Of a stretch of DNA of 64,000 nt, positions 8,971 through 18,878 are shown piece after piece. Position 1 is the first letter of the stretch. Each line of letters begins with the position of its first letter. Origin of the DNA: M55B112 sp964539395. Its GTDB lineage: Bacteria > Bacteroidota > Bacteroidia > Bacteroidales > GCA-2748055. Location of the stretch: contig CAZIIU010000018.1 of the NCBI GenBank assembly GCA_964539395.1, positions 1-64,000 on the forward strand, in the 5' to 3' direction. The position numbers and the translations under genes are program-made. The notes under the pieces were generated by a model, which was given only the letters and a program-made list of their open reading frames with translations, had not been told where the DNA came from and searched no databases.

Positions 8971-10194
8971 ATGAAATACATTATTATCCTTGCTGACGGG
9001 GTTGCCGATAATCCAATAAAAAAGTTGAACAATAAAACGCCATTGATGGCTGCTCATAAGCCTAATATTGATGCACTTTGTGCGAAAAGTCGTTGCGGAA
9101 AACTGATTACGGTTCCTCAGGATATGCCCCCCGGAAGCGAAATTGCCAATATGGCCGTGCTAGGTTACGATGTTAAAGATGTTTATAATGGCAGAGGAGT
9201 TCTTGAGGCTGCAAGTATGGGGATTGAACTTAGTCCCGACGATTTAGCCATGCGTTGTAATTTAATTTGTCTTGAGGACGGGAAAATTAAAAACCATTCA
9301 GCGGGGAACATATCGTCTCCGGAAGCAAAAGTTTTGATTGATGATTTAAATAAAGAGTTTGGCACTGAAACGGTAAAGTTCTTCCCCGGAGTGAGTTATC
9401 GTCATGTACTCACCATAAAAGGTGGATACAATGATATTTCTTGTACTCCGCCTCATGACGTTCCCGGAACTCCATTTAAGGAAGTTTTGGTTAAAGCTAC
9501 TTCAAAACAGGGTGGTCAGACTGCATTGATGTTGAATGATCTGATAACTCAGTCCCAAAAATTCTTAGCGAACCACCCTGTTAATCTAAAACGGATTTCA
9601 GAAGGCAAAGACCCCGCAAATTCAGTCTGGTTGTGGTCTGCCGGATACAAGCCTCAGATGAAAACTTTTAAAGAGCTATACGGGTTAACGGGGGCTATGA
9701 TTTCAGCAGTTGATTTGCTGTACGGCATCGGGAAATATGCCGGCTTCAAAGCGGTTCATGTTAATGGCTCAACAGGATTATTCGATACTAACTATGAAGG
9801 AAAAGCACAGGCTGCTGTTAAGGCATTAGAAGAAGTTGACCTGGTTTACCTCCATATCGAAGCCAGCGATGAGGCCGGTCATGAGGGTAATATTGAATTG
9901 AAAATTAAAACCATAGAGTATCTCGACCAGCGTGTTGTGAAATATATTATGGAGCAAACAGCTAAAATGAATGAGGAGGTATCCATTGCTATCCTGCCAG
10001 ACCATCCAACACCCTGTGAGACCAGAACTCATAATCACGATGCTGTTCCATTTATGATCTACAATCCGGGACTTTCAGCAGATGATGTCGTAACGTACGA
10101 TGAGTTTTCAGTGGAAAAAGGTTATTATGGAACCCTTGAGGGTAATGAGTTTATTAAAACTTTTATTGGCAGGAAATATCGATCACGGATATGA
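8971..10194 (+). CDS. apgM: 2,3-bisphosphoglycerate-independent phosphoglycerate mutase, archaeal type
   Basis: A 407-residue member of the alkaline-phosphatase superfamily that interconverts 3- and 2-phosphoglycerate in glycolysis/gluconeogenesis. The metal-binding ILADGVADNP start (Asp9), the PPGSEIANMAVLGYD motif with the likely nucleophile Ser56, HIEASDEAGHEGN and LPDHPTPCETRTHNHD are all present. The ApgM form, not GpmI, is common in Bacteroidota and archaea. It stands alone, rightward, after about 350 bp of AT-rich DNA. Confidence 0.95.
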   Translation: MKYIIILADGVADNPIKKLNNKTPLMAAHKPNIDALCAKSRCGKLITVPQDMPPGSEIANMAVLGYDVKDVYNGRGVLEAASMGIELSPDDLAMRCNLICLEDGKIKNHSAGNISSPEAKVLIDDLNKEFGTETVKFFPGVSYRHVLTIKGGYNDISCTPPHDVPGTPFKEVLVKATSKQGGQTALMLNDLITQSQKFLANHPVNLKRISEGKDPANSVWLWSAGYKPQMKTFKELYGLTGAMISAVDLLYGIGKYAGFKAVHVNGSTGLFDTNYEGKAQAAVKALEEVDLVYLHIEASDEAGHEGNIELKIKTIEYLDQRVVKYIMEQTAKMNEEVSIAILPDHPTPCETRTHNHDAVPFMIYNPGLSADDVVTYDEFSVEKGYYGTLEGNEFIKTFIGRKYRSRI

Positions 10195-10604
10195 TCCGCC
10201 GTTACAGAGAATGGAAAATGACAGGTTGACCAAATCATATTCCCCCACACGAAAAGGAAAATCCCCCGGACTTACCTGAAGGGAAGGCATTTAAGACAAT
10301 ATATTAGTCGGTAAAAATAAATGTCGGATAAATATTTTATTGCCATTTTAGCGAGTAATAAACAATAAATCCTGCCACAAATAATACAATGAAAAACAAC
10401 TTTTACCATCTACTGATTGGGTTGTTGGTGTTTTCTGGGATCGAGGGATTCAACCGGGCTACAGACAATAATAACTAAATTTAACTTTTATTTTAGAAAA
10501 AAAATGTCTGTGACCAGAAGAAGTTGCTATATCTTTACCTTAGAGAGGATCGTTTAGATCTTCCTCTGCATGTGCTAATTATAAAAACAATTAATAATCC
10601 GGGT
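10195..10604. other. 410-bp spacer with a 29-codon frame
   Basis: Bases 10389-10478 read as a 29-residue peptide starting MKNNFYHLLIGLLVFSG and ending in a stop. It looks like the signal peptide of a secreted protein cut short right after the hydrophobic segment, so it may be the stump of a deleted gene or chance. No RNA gene or terminator is seen in the rest. Confidence 0.35.
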
Positions 10605-12182
10605 ATGAATAATCGCATAACTATCATTCTCATTCAGTTATATATTATAACTGCTACAAGTCTGGCACAAACCCAGGTAACCGGTTTCGTTTATGAAGAT
10701 CTGAACGGGAACAACAGGTTCGACAGAAAAGAAAAGGGGATTGCCAATGTACCTGTTTCGAACGGCAAAGAGGTTATTTCTACTGATGAAAAAGGGAGGT
10801 ATACACTCCCTGTAATGAATGACAATATCGTTTTTGTTATCAAACCAAGCGGCTATAAAACCCCGGTGAATGAATATAACATACCGCAGTTTTATTACAT
10901 CCACAAACCCGCTGGCTCACCGGAGCTTCAATTTGCCGGTACTACTCCTACCGGCCCCCTCCCCAAATATGTGAATTTTGGACTGATACCACAAAACGAA
11001 TCCGATACATTCAGCATACTAGTTTTTGGCGATCCACAGCCGTATACTGAGGAGGAGGTTAACTATTTCCACCGTGCAGTTGCCTCCGAGCTTAAAAATG
11101 TGCCAAACGTTGCTTTTGGTATTTCACTGGGCGACCTGGTTGGTGATAATCTGGACTTGTTGCACCCCTACAAGGAGGCGATCAGGAAAGTGGGAATACC
11201 CTGGCACAATGTGTTGGGAAATCATGATATTAATTTTGATGTGAAACACGACACGCTGTCCGATGAAACATTTGAAACCCATTTCGGTCCGGCAACCTAC
11301 TCCTTTAACCACGGCAAAGTACATTTCATCATCATAGATGATATTCTATATCCCGATCCCAGGGATGGTGATGGCTACTGGGGAGGATTACGAGAGGATC
11401 AGTTCACCTTTATTGAAAATGATCTGAAATTCGTCAGCAAAGATTTCCTGGTGGTACTGGCCTTTCACATTCTTATTAACAAAGAGGGTAAGTCAGGACC
11501 TTTTAACCCCGAACACCGAAACCGCATCTTCGATCTGATGAAAGAATACCCTCATACCCTGTCTTTATCTGCGCACACCCACCGGCAAAACCAGATATTC
11601 TTCGGACCGGAGTACGGCTGGCATCGAGACGGTGCGCATCACCATTACAATGTCGGAACAACCTCGGGCGACTGGTACAGCGGAAAGTTGAACGAAAAGG
11701 GAATACCTATCTCAATGATGAGGGATGGAACGCCGAAAGGATACGCTTACATCAACTTCGACAAGAACCAATATACCTTCGATTATAAGGTATTCGACAA
11801 GGAACCAGAATACAGAATGGCAGTCTTCACACCCAAAGTAGTGCTGCAGAATGCCTGGGCAAGCGCCAGGATCATAGTCAATTATTTTTCCGGTGGAGAG
11901 CGGGATTCCATATTCTACAGGATTGATGATGGTGAATGGAAACCAATGAATCACGAGCCCGTTCACGACCCCTTCTTCGTCCGCGAAGTTGTCGATTGGG
12001 ACTTCACTGAAGAACTGTTCCCAGGCCGCAGACCTTCCAATCCCGCAGAAAGTTCTCATACCTGGACCGGCTTCCTGCCCACCGATCTGAAAGCCGGTGA
12101 ACACACCGTCTACATCAGGGTACATGATATGTTCGGACGGGTGTTCACCGCTGAACGCAGATTTACCATTGTAGCACGATAA
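10605..12182 (+). CDS. Secreted calcineurin-like metallophosphoesterase with N- and C-terminal accessory domains
   Basis: From the Met at 10605 the product has 525 residues with a signal peptide (ending near TSLAQ, residue 22). An upstream extension to 10524 has no signal character and is not used. Residues 25-130 form a SdrD-like beta domain (FVYEDLNGNNRFD). The catalytic domain carries the metal ligands FGDPQ (Asp143), SLGDLVGD (Asp177), LGNHD (Asn206-Asp208), a His in LAFHIL, and SAHTH. A C-terminal beta domain follows from about residue 380. It is a phosphoesterase of unknown substrate acting outside the cytoplasm. Confidence 0.9.
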   Translation: MNNRITIILIQLYIITATSLAQTQVTGFVYEDLNGNNRFDRKEKGIANVPVSNGKEVISTDEKGRYTLPVMNDNIVFVIKPSGYKTPVNEYNIPQFYYIHKPAGSPELQFAGTTPTGPLPKYVNFGLIPQNESDTFSILVFGDPQPYTEEEVNYFHRAVASELKNVPNVAFGISLGDLVGDNLDLLHPYKEAIRKVGIPWHNVLGNHDINFDVKHDTLSDETFETHFGPATYSFNHGKVHFIIIDDILYPDPRDGDGYWGGLREDQFTFIENDLKFVSKDFLVVLAFHILINKEGKSGPFNPEHRNRIFDLMKEYPHTLSLSAHTHRQNQIFFGPEYGWHRDGAHHHYNVGTTSGDWYSGKLNEKGIPISMMRDGTPKGYAYINFDKNQYTFDYKVFDKEPEYRMAVFTPKVVLQNAWASARIIVNYFSGGERDSIFYRIDDGEWKPMNHEPVHDPFFVREVVDWDFTEELFPGRRPSNPAESSHTWTGFLPTDLKAGEHTVYIRVHDMFGRVFTAERRFTIVAR

Positions 12183-12289
12183 GAGGTCGCATTACTACAT
12201 ATCGTGGTCAAACTAGTTTATCCAAAAAAAGAAGTAGAACCTGCCCATTGTTCAACTTCCTGATTTCTGTATATCAACCTGAAATACAC

Positions 12290-12823
12290 CTATAGGTGCT
12301 CTATCTTCTTCAAAAATGTATTATATATATCAACAATTTCACCTTTGAAGTTATTGTCGTTTAAATGCGTATTCATAAATGCATCGGGGTCATCTCTTTT
12401 GCCCTCGGGCATCACAAGCCCTATTGGAAAGGCCTCACAATGCTCGCATTTATCACCCATCATATTTTGAACCTCCTTAAAAACAAGCCCATGGCCGAAT
12501 TTGTTATCCCTGTCCTTAAAAGTACTACCGCAAGAAGTAACAAAAACCAGCTTACTGATTTTGTCAGAATACCTGTATAAGAAATTCCTGAGTGGCACAA
12601 TCAGTTTTCCCATCCATATCGGACCGCAGAGTATAATCCGGTCGTACTCCTCAACGCGTGAATTTAGTTTTCGATTACCTAAATTCAAACCCATCATCAT
12701 TAAAAGTCGGCTGTTTAGACGTGGCTTGATCTGATCAATGTTGCAGAACAAATCACCTGCAATTTTCTCTGCCAGGTATCTGTTGCTTCCTGCTTTCGAG
12801 TAATATACTACCAATGATGTCAT
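12290..12823 (-). CDS. Flavodoxin-family protein
   Basis: A 177-residue protein. YYSKAGSNRYLAEKIA near the N-terminus is the FMN phosphate-binding loop of flavodoxins; the GPIWMGKLIVPLRNFL segment (about 67-82) and VTSCGS (about 95-100) fit the two flavin-ring loops. It is a single domain and has no iron-sulphur motif. It is probably an electron carrier or a small NAD(P)H-linked reductase of the flavodoxin_4 kind. It is a single leftward gene diverging from carB. Confidence 0.83.
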   Translation of the reverse strand: MTSLVVYYSKAGSNRYLAEKIAGDLFCNIDQIKPRLNSRLLMMMGLNLGNRKLNSRVEEYDRIILCGPIWMGKLIVPLRNFLYRYSDKISKLVFVTSCGSTFKDRDNKFGHGLVFKEVQNMMGDKCEHCEAFPIGLVMPEGKRDDPDAFMNTHLNDNNFKGEIVDIYNTFLKKIEHL

Positions 12824-13256
12824 CAGCTTATTTAGTTATTATTATTAGACCCGTATTATTATCTCCTCTACACATTTACTGCGGAAAGAGTAAGTAATTG
12901 TAATAAACAACCTAAACTAAAATACAAGGTAAAAATGGATATAACCATTTTTATTTTCGTTTTTCGTGTTGCATTTACAAAATAAGCAAACTTTTTGTTT
13001 CACCTTCATCCCTTCTACAAAAGTAAGGGAGAATAAATCTGTTTTATAGGTGAGCATAACCCAGCTATTGGCATTTTGATGCAAGTACTTATTAATATTG
13101 AAAGAAACGGTGATATGAGCCTGGTTTTCATCAAGCAGGGTAAAAAAGTATATGTTTTATTTTACGGCTAATTGCAACCAAATATTCCTTTTAATTTATA
13201 TTTTTTTAAGGCATCTTTGTTTGATTTTTTCGTAAAACACCTTTAATTTTTCTGAA
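12824..13256. promoter_or_regulatory. 433-bp divergent spacer between flavodoxin and carB, with an AT-rich hairpin
   Basis: No gene is seen. AAAAATGG (12931-12938) pairs with CCATTTTT (12945-12952) around a 6-nt loop and is followed by further T-rich sequence. It resembles a terminator on the plus strand, but no rightward gene precedes it. It may act as a leader hairpin or protein site for carB. A CATCTTTG about 40 bp before carB is one base from the Bacteroidota -7 box. Confidence 0.4.
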
Positions 13257-16200
13257 ATGCCAAAACGTGAGGACCTTCACAAAATTCTTATTATCGGCTC
13301 CGGCCCCATTATCATCGGACAGGCATGTGAATTCGACTACTCGGGCACCCAGGCCTGCAAGGCCCTGCGATCACTCGGCTACCAGATCATACTGGTGAAC
13401 TCCAACCCGGCAACGATCATGACCGACCCTGAGATGGCCGACCATACCTATATCGAACCGCTCAATGAATATGCGCTCACAGAGATCATCAAGAAGGAGC
13501 GGCCCGATGCGCTGCTGCCCAACCTCGGCGGACAAACCGCGCTGAACCTCTCCCTGGAACTGGCTAACAAGGGGATTCTCGATCAATACAATGTAGAGGT
13601 TATCGGCGTTAATCTGAAAGCAATTGAGAAAGGCGAGGACCGTACAGAATTTAAAAATTCCATGGCACGACTCGGGATCGAAATGCCCAGGTCAACAGCC
13701 GTGAATACCCTTCCCGAGGCTGAGAAGGTCGCCTCTGAGCTGGGCTTCCCCGTAGTGATCCGGCCCGCTTACACCATGGGTGGAACGGGAGGCGGACTCG
13801 TCTATAATCTCGATGAGCTCAGAACCATCGCAGCGCGCGGTCTCGCTGCAAGCATGATCCACCAGGTGCTGGTGGAAGAATCGGTATTGGGCTGGGAAGA
13901 GCTGGAACTCGAAGTTGTTCGCGATGCAAAAAACCAGATGATCACCGTCTGCTTCATCGAGAATGTGGATGCCATCGGGGTACATACCGGCGACTCCTTC
14001 TGTACCGCACCGATGCTCACAATTTCGGAAGAGTTGCAGAAAACACTCCAGGAGTATGCGTACCGTATCGTCGAAGATATCGGTGTGATCGGCGGTACCA
14101 ATGTCCAATTTGCACACGATCCGAAAACCGGTCGCGTCGTGGTCATAGAGATCAATCCCCGCACCTCCCGCTCCTCGGCCCTTGCCTCCAAGGCCACCGG
14201 GTTCCCGATCGCACTGATTTCAGCACTGCTGGCCGGCGGACTCACACTCGACGAAATTCCTTACTGGCGCGAAGGAACGCTCGATAAATACATTCCGTGG
14301 GGCGACTACGTGGTGGTAAAGTTTGCCAAATGGGCCTTTGAAAAATTCGACGGTCTGCAAGACAAGCTCGGAACACAGATGCAGGCCGTGGGCGAAGTGA
14401 TGAGCATCGGCAAAAATTACAAGGAGGCATTCCAGAAATCGATCCGCTCGCTGGAGACCGGCCGGTACGGACTGGGCTTTGCAAAGGATTTCAACAGCAG
14501 AACTCTCGATGAGCTGATGCTCCTGCTGAAGGAGCCGTCGAGCGAACGACAGTACATCATGTACGAAGCGCTCAGGAAAGGTGCCACGATAGAAGAACTG
14601 CAACAGAAAACCTATATTAAGTCCTGGTTCATTGAGCAGATGAAGGGACTGGTTGACCTGGAGGAGAAGATCCTTGCCAGTAAGGGGTCCGGTCTGCCCG
14701 ATGAGCTGTTCATCGAAGCGAAAAAAGATGGTTTCGCCGATAAATACCTGGCCAAGCTGCTGAATATCCCCGAGAAGGAGATCCGCAGCAGGCGGCTTGC
14801 ACTCGGACTGGCTGAGTCGTGGGAGCCGGTACCGGTAAGTGGTGCCGATGCTGCCTACTACTACTCCACTTACAACGCCCCCGACAAGGTGGAGACAAGC
14901 AGCCGGAAGAAGATCATGGTACTGGGTGGCGGACCGAACCGTATCGGACAGGGGATCGAGTTTGACTACTGCTGCGTGCATGCCGCATTCGCCATCAGGG
15001 ATGCCGGCTATGAATCGATCATGGTGAACTGCAACCCCGAAACGGTGTCGACCGACTACGACACCTCAGAAAAGCTCTATTTCGAGCCTCTTACTGTGGA
15101 GGATGTGTTGAGCATCTACGAGAAGGAAAAACCGGAAGGGGTGATCATCCAGTTCGGCGGACAGACACCGCTGAATATCGCAGGCGAGCTCGAAGCGAAC
15201 GGTGTAAAAATCGTGGGTACCAGTCCGGAAACCATCGACCTGGCGGAGGACCGCGACCGGTTCCGGCAGATCATGGAGAAGCTGGAAATCCCGCAACCGC
15301 CATCGGGCATGGCCAGCACGCTCGAACAGGCCCTCGAAATTGCAACCAGCATCGGCTATCCCCTGATGGTGCGCCCCTCCTACGTCCTCGGCGGCAGGGC
15401 CATGAAGGTGATCCTCGATGAGGAGATGCTCCGGCAATATGTTACCGCCGCTGTCGATGTCTCCCCCGACCGTCCCCTGCTCATCGACATGTTCCTCGAG
15501 GATGCGATCGAGGCAGAGGCCGACGCGATCGCCGACGGCACCGATGCATTCGTTCCCGCGGTAATGCAGCATATCGAATATGCAGGTATCCACTCGGGCG
15601 ATTCGGCCTGCGTGATCCCGCCGGTGATCATCCCCGAAGAACAGATTCGTACCATAGAGGAGTATACGCGGCGGATCGCTATTGAGATGAAGGTGGTGGG
15701 GCTGATGAACATCCAGTATGCTATTTACAAGGATGTGGTCTATATCCTTGAGGCCAATCCACGCGCCTCCCGGACCGTTCCCCTGGTGTCGAAGATCTGC
15801 AATATCCCGATGGCGAAGATCGCCACAGAGATCGTGTTGGGAAAGAAGCTGGGAGATTTCGACCTGAAGCGCCGGAAGTTTAAACATTATGGCGTAAAGG
15901 AAGCGGTCTTCCCCTTCAACATGTTCCCCGGGGTCGACCCGGTACTGGGGCCCGAGATGCGATCCACCGGTGAGGTTCTGGGGATGGCAGATTCATTCGG
16001 ACTTGCATTCTTTAAGTCCCAGGAAGCAACGAAAACACCACTGCCAAAGTCGGGGACGGTGCTTATAACAATTGCCGACCGCGACAAGGAGAAGATCCTT
16101 AAAACAGCACAAAATTTCAAGGAGATGGGATTCAGGATCATGGCCACCGGGGGTACGAAGGACTTTCTCGAGGCCAATAACATCCAGGCGCTGTTCATCA

Positions 16201-16457
16201 ACAAGCTGCATGAGCACCGGCCGAATATCATCGATGCGATCGTTAACGGTCACATCGACCTGGTAATCAACACCCCGGCGGGCAAGCAGAGTGAGTACGA
16301 CGACTCCTACATCCGGAAAACGGCCATCAAGCACTATGTACCCTACATCACTACCACCGCAGCCGCCTTTGCTGCCACACAGGGAATCAGGGAACGCCGC
16401 AACGGCCGGTATCCGGTGAAATCACTGCAGGAGTACCACCAGGGAATTGGGGAGTGA
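13257..16457 (+). CDS. carB: Carbamoyl-phosphate synthase large chain
   Basis: At 1066 residues this is full length for CarB. Two ATP-grasp halves are visible: the N half starts KILIIGSGPIIIGQACEFDYSG and the C half KIMVLGGGPNRIGQGIEFDYCC (about residue 555), each followed by ATP-grasp signatures (VIRPAYTMGGTGGG; MVRPSYVLGGRAM). An MGS-like allosteric domain ends the protein (LITIADRDKEK onward). It makes carbamoyl phosphate for pyrimidines and arginine with CarA, which is not in this window. The gene ends only 9 bp from the end of the convergent tamL. Confidence 0.97.
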   Translation: MPKREDLHKILIIGSGPIIIGQACEFDYSGTQACKALRSLGYQIILVNSNPATIMTDPEMADHTYIEPLNEYALTEIIKKERPDALLPNLGGQTALNLSLELANKGILDQYNVEVIGVNLKAIEKGEDRTEFKNSMARLGIEMPRSTAVNTLPEAEKVASELGFPVVIRPAYTMGGTGGGLVYNLDELRTIAARGLAASMIHQVLVEESVLGWEELELEVVRDAKNQMITVCFIENVDAIGVHTGDSFCTAPMLTISEELQKTLQEYAYRIVEDIGVIGGTNVQFAHDPKTGRVVVIEINPRTSRSSALASKATGFPIALISALLAGGLTLDEIPYWREGTLDKYIPWGDYVVVKFAKWAFEKFDGLQDKLGTQMQAVGEVMSIGKNYKEAFQKSIRSLETGRYGLGFAKDFNSRTLDELMLLLKEPSSERQYIMYEALRKGATIEELQQKTYIKSWFIEQMKGLVDLEEKILASKGSGLPDELFIEAKKDGFADKYLAKLLNIPEKEIRSRRLALGLAESWEPVPVSGADAAYYYSTYNAPDKVETSSRKKIMVLGGGPNRIGQGIEFDYCCVHAAFAIRDAGYESIMVNCNPETVSTDYDTSEKLYFEPLTVEDVLSIYEKEKPEGVIIQFGGQTPLNIAGELEANGVKIVGTSPETIDLAEDRDRFRQIMEKLEIPQPPSGMASTLEQALEIATSIGYPLMVRPSYVLGGRAMKVILDEEMLRQYVTAAVDVSPDRPLLIDMFLEDAIEAEADAIADGTDAFVPAVMQHIEYAGIHSGDSACVIPPVIIPEEQIRTIEEYTRRIAIEMKVVGLMNIQYAIYKDVVYILEANPRASRTVPLVSKICNIPMAKIATEIVLGKKLGDFDLKRRKFKHYGVKEAVFPFNMFPGVDPVLGPEMRSTGEVLGMADSFGLAFFKSQEATKTPLPKSGTVLITIADRDKEKILKTAQNFKEMGFRIMATGGTKDFLEANNIQALFINKLHEHRPNIIDAIVNGHIDLVINTPAGKQSEYDDSYIRKTAIKHYVPYITTTAAAFAATQGIRERRNGRYPVKSLQEYHQGIGE

Positions 16458-16466
16458 ACTGTAATA

Positions 16467-18878
16467 TCAAAACGGATACCCGATCGCCACATTCAGCACC
16501 GTGTTCCTGCGCAGCCAGCCGCCCTGCCCGAACCCCGGCTCCTGCGTCACCCAGCGACTCCCCTCTTCAAGCCACGGCTTCCGCAGCGGCACCGCAACGT
16601 CGAACCGCAAAATGAAAAACGACACATCCAGCCGCAACCCCGCTCCCGTACCAACGGCAAGCTCATTCAATAAACGGGGGATCGCGAAGTAGTCGGCCCC
16701 GGAAGCCGGATTCGACCGCTGCAGCCATACATTGCCGGCATCGGCAAATACCGCTCCCTTGAAAATATTGTAGATTGTAAACCTGTACTCTGCGTTCAGC
16801 TCCAGCTTCACATCTCCCCCCAGCTGAAAATAACCGATCTCATCCTGCTCCTGGAAATAGGTACCCGGACCCACCGAGTTGATCCGAAACGCCCGGATGC
16901 TGTTTGGTCCACCGCTAAAAAACTGCCTGCTGTAAGGCAGCACCGAGGAGTTCCCGTATGCCCTCCCATAACCGGCAAACAGTCGCAGAGCGAGCTTGTC
17001 CTGCTCACCGACCTTCAGGTATCCACGACCATCAAGGCTCACCCGCGCAAACTGCGAATAGACGGAGCCCAGCAGCGTGGCCTGATCACCGTTTAACAGC
17101 TCCCCGCCGGCAGCAATGGTTCCCAGCGAAAAAAGGTTCCCCGCTGTCTCCGCCGTTGCACTCAGGTAGTATTGCATCCGTTTCGGCTCCCCCACCTGAT
17201 CATTGTAAGTAAAGCTATAATTTGATCCCGCTATGAACATCTCCTGGTAGCTGGTGCGTAACACCGGGTTGGCATCTAGCAGCGCGTTAAACTCCTCCGA
17301 CTGGTTGCCGAGTGCAGTATAGCTTATGCCCACCGGGTTTAGCTCGTGATCGCTCTTCAGGCTCTCCTTCCAGCGATAACCGTAGAGGAACTGGAAAGTG
17401 TTCATGTTGAAGTAGTTGACGCGTTTCAGGAAATTGTAGGCGAGCGACAGCCGTGTCTTTGGAATATAGAGACTGTTCGGACGCTCGACCCTGAACGGCG
17501 CTACGAATCGTGGAAAAAGCAGCTCCACCTGCGGATTCACGGAGTAGGAGAAAAGGTTCTTCTTCCTGCCACCCAGCTGCGACTCGAACGACCCGGCTAC
17601 TGTCAGGTTCAGCTGCTCCGCCCCGCCAAAGGCGTTACGGTTCTGCAGGCTTATGTTCATCCGGGGACCTGCGAAATTGTTCGATTTCGACACCAGGTCC
17701 ATCTCCGCCCTGAGGCTGCGCTTCGTCATGGAAGTGAGCCGGATCTCCACATCCAGCAGTCCTTCCGCAATATCCGACTCCGTAAACTCAACCTGCACAA
17801 ATTTGAAGGTGCTCATCGACATCAGCCGGTTGAGCGTCATGGAATGTGCCTTCCTGGAATAAATCTCCCCCGGACGCAGGAAGACCGATGCAAGGATCAC
17901 TTCCGGACGGATATCCAGCTCATCTTCCTGTCCGGGAAACAGATACCCCCCGGAACGCAGTGAATCTGACTCTCCCCGGGGATAGATCTTTTCGCCGGTC
18001 TGCAGCGTGTCTGTCGTTCCTCCGTTTACGGCCGCCAGTGAATAACCCTGGTCAATTATCACCCGGTTAATGCGGTACTTCGTGAGTGCCCGCCCGGGGA
18101 TGCCCTCCTTCAGGGAAAGATTCAGTGCCACGGTGCGATCCCCTGGTAATGTGTCGGCAGAGAAGAGCAGATAATCGGGACTGAAGAAGTAGTATCCGCT
18201 GTTTTTCAGCAGCGCGTCAATCCGCCATCGCCCCCTCCTCAGTACATCGAGGCTGTAGGGGTCACCCGGCCGGATGAGCGTCTGCAACGAGTCGCCCGTG
18301 ATGAGCCGGGCCAGGCTGTCGTCTGCTATGTCGTAAGTCAGCACCCCGAACCGGTAGGGCAGATGCACGAAGCTGCGGTAAACCACCTCCGCGGTGCGCT
18401 CCCGCTCTATCGTCTCCTGCTCAGTGTAGCTGTTGAATACACCCCTGTTGAACAGCGCCGCATCGATGATCTCAGCTGTTGCCGAGGGCCGCACCTCGCT
18501 GAGGTAAACCGGCGGCTCACCTCGTTTCTTCAACCAGCGTCCGATCCCTGTTGAAGGTTCCTCACCCGTTACCATGTATAACCACAATTTTGGTCGCATA
18601 CCAAGGAAGCTGCTATTGGGATCGGGACGAACGGAACGCCTGACCACATTCATCAGCTTTCTGCTGTCGACCGGTTCGTCAGATTCGATCTCGGTCCTCG
18701 CACCGGTGTAGAGCTTCTCCTCCTCCGGCAGGTGCTTCAGTCCACTACAGGCGGCAGTTATAAAAAATGCAAGCAGAACGAAACTTATGGGTGATCTTAT
18801 CGTCCGTTTTAATACGCTAAAGGCAGATGCCAGAAGCAATGATGATACAACATGATATGTAAACCTAGAAATGATCAT
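16467..18878 (-). CDS. tamL: TamL: BamA/TamA-family outer membrane lipoprotein
   Basis: An 803-residue Omp85-family protein. It has a long hydrophobic leader with a lipobox ending at Cys44 (FITAAC), POTRA-like repeats to about residue 380, and a 16-strand type barrel (surface-antigen domain) ending in a terminal Phe. The lipid anchor marks the TamL form known from Bacteroidota in place of TamA. Its ATG overlaps the tamB stop by 4 nt (ATGA), so the two are translated together. The pair is thought to help move lipids or proteins to the outer membrane. Confidence 0.88.
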   Translation of the reverse strand: MIISRFTYHVVSSLLLASAFSVLKRTIRSPISFVLLAFFITAACSGLKHLPEEEKLYTGARTEIESDEPVDSRKLMNVVRRSVRPDPNSSFLGMRPKLWLYMVTGEEPSTGIGRWLKKRGEPPVYLSEVRPSATAEIIDAALFNRGVFNSYTEQETIERERTAEVVYRSFVHLPYRFGVLTYDIADDSLARLITGDSLQTLIRPGDPYSLDVLRRGRWRIDALLKNSGYYFFSPDYLLFSADTLPGDRTVALNLSLKEGIPGRALTKYRINRVIIDQGYSLAAVNGGTTDTLQTGEKIYPRGESDSLRSGGYLFPGQEDELDIRPEVILASVFLRPGEIYSRKAHSMTLNRLMSMSTFKFVQVEFTESDIAEGLLDVEIRLTSMTKRSLRAEMDLVSKSNNFAGPRMNISLQNRNAFGGAEQLNLTVAGSFESQLGGRKKNLFSYSVNPQVELLFPRFVAPFRVERPNSLYIPKTRLSLAYNFLKRVNYFNMNTFQFLYGYRWKESLKSDHELNPVGISYTALGNQSEEFNALLDANPVLRTSYQEMFIAGSNYSFTYNDQVGEPKRMQYYLSATAETAGNLFSLGTIAAGGELLNGDQATLLGSVYSQFARVSLDGRGYLKVGEQDKLALRLFAGYGRAYGNSSVLPYSRQFFSGGPNSIRAFRINSVGPGTYFQEQDEIGYFQLGGDVKLELNAEYRFTIYNIFKGAVFADAGNVWLQRSNPASGADYFAIPRLLNELAVGTGAGLRLDVSFFILRFDVAVPLRKPWLEEGSRWVTQEPGFGQGGWLRRNTVLNVAIGYPF

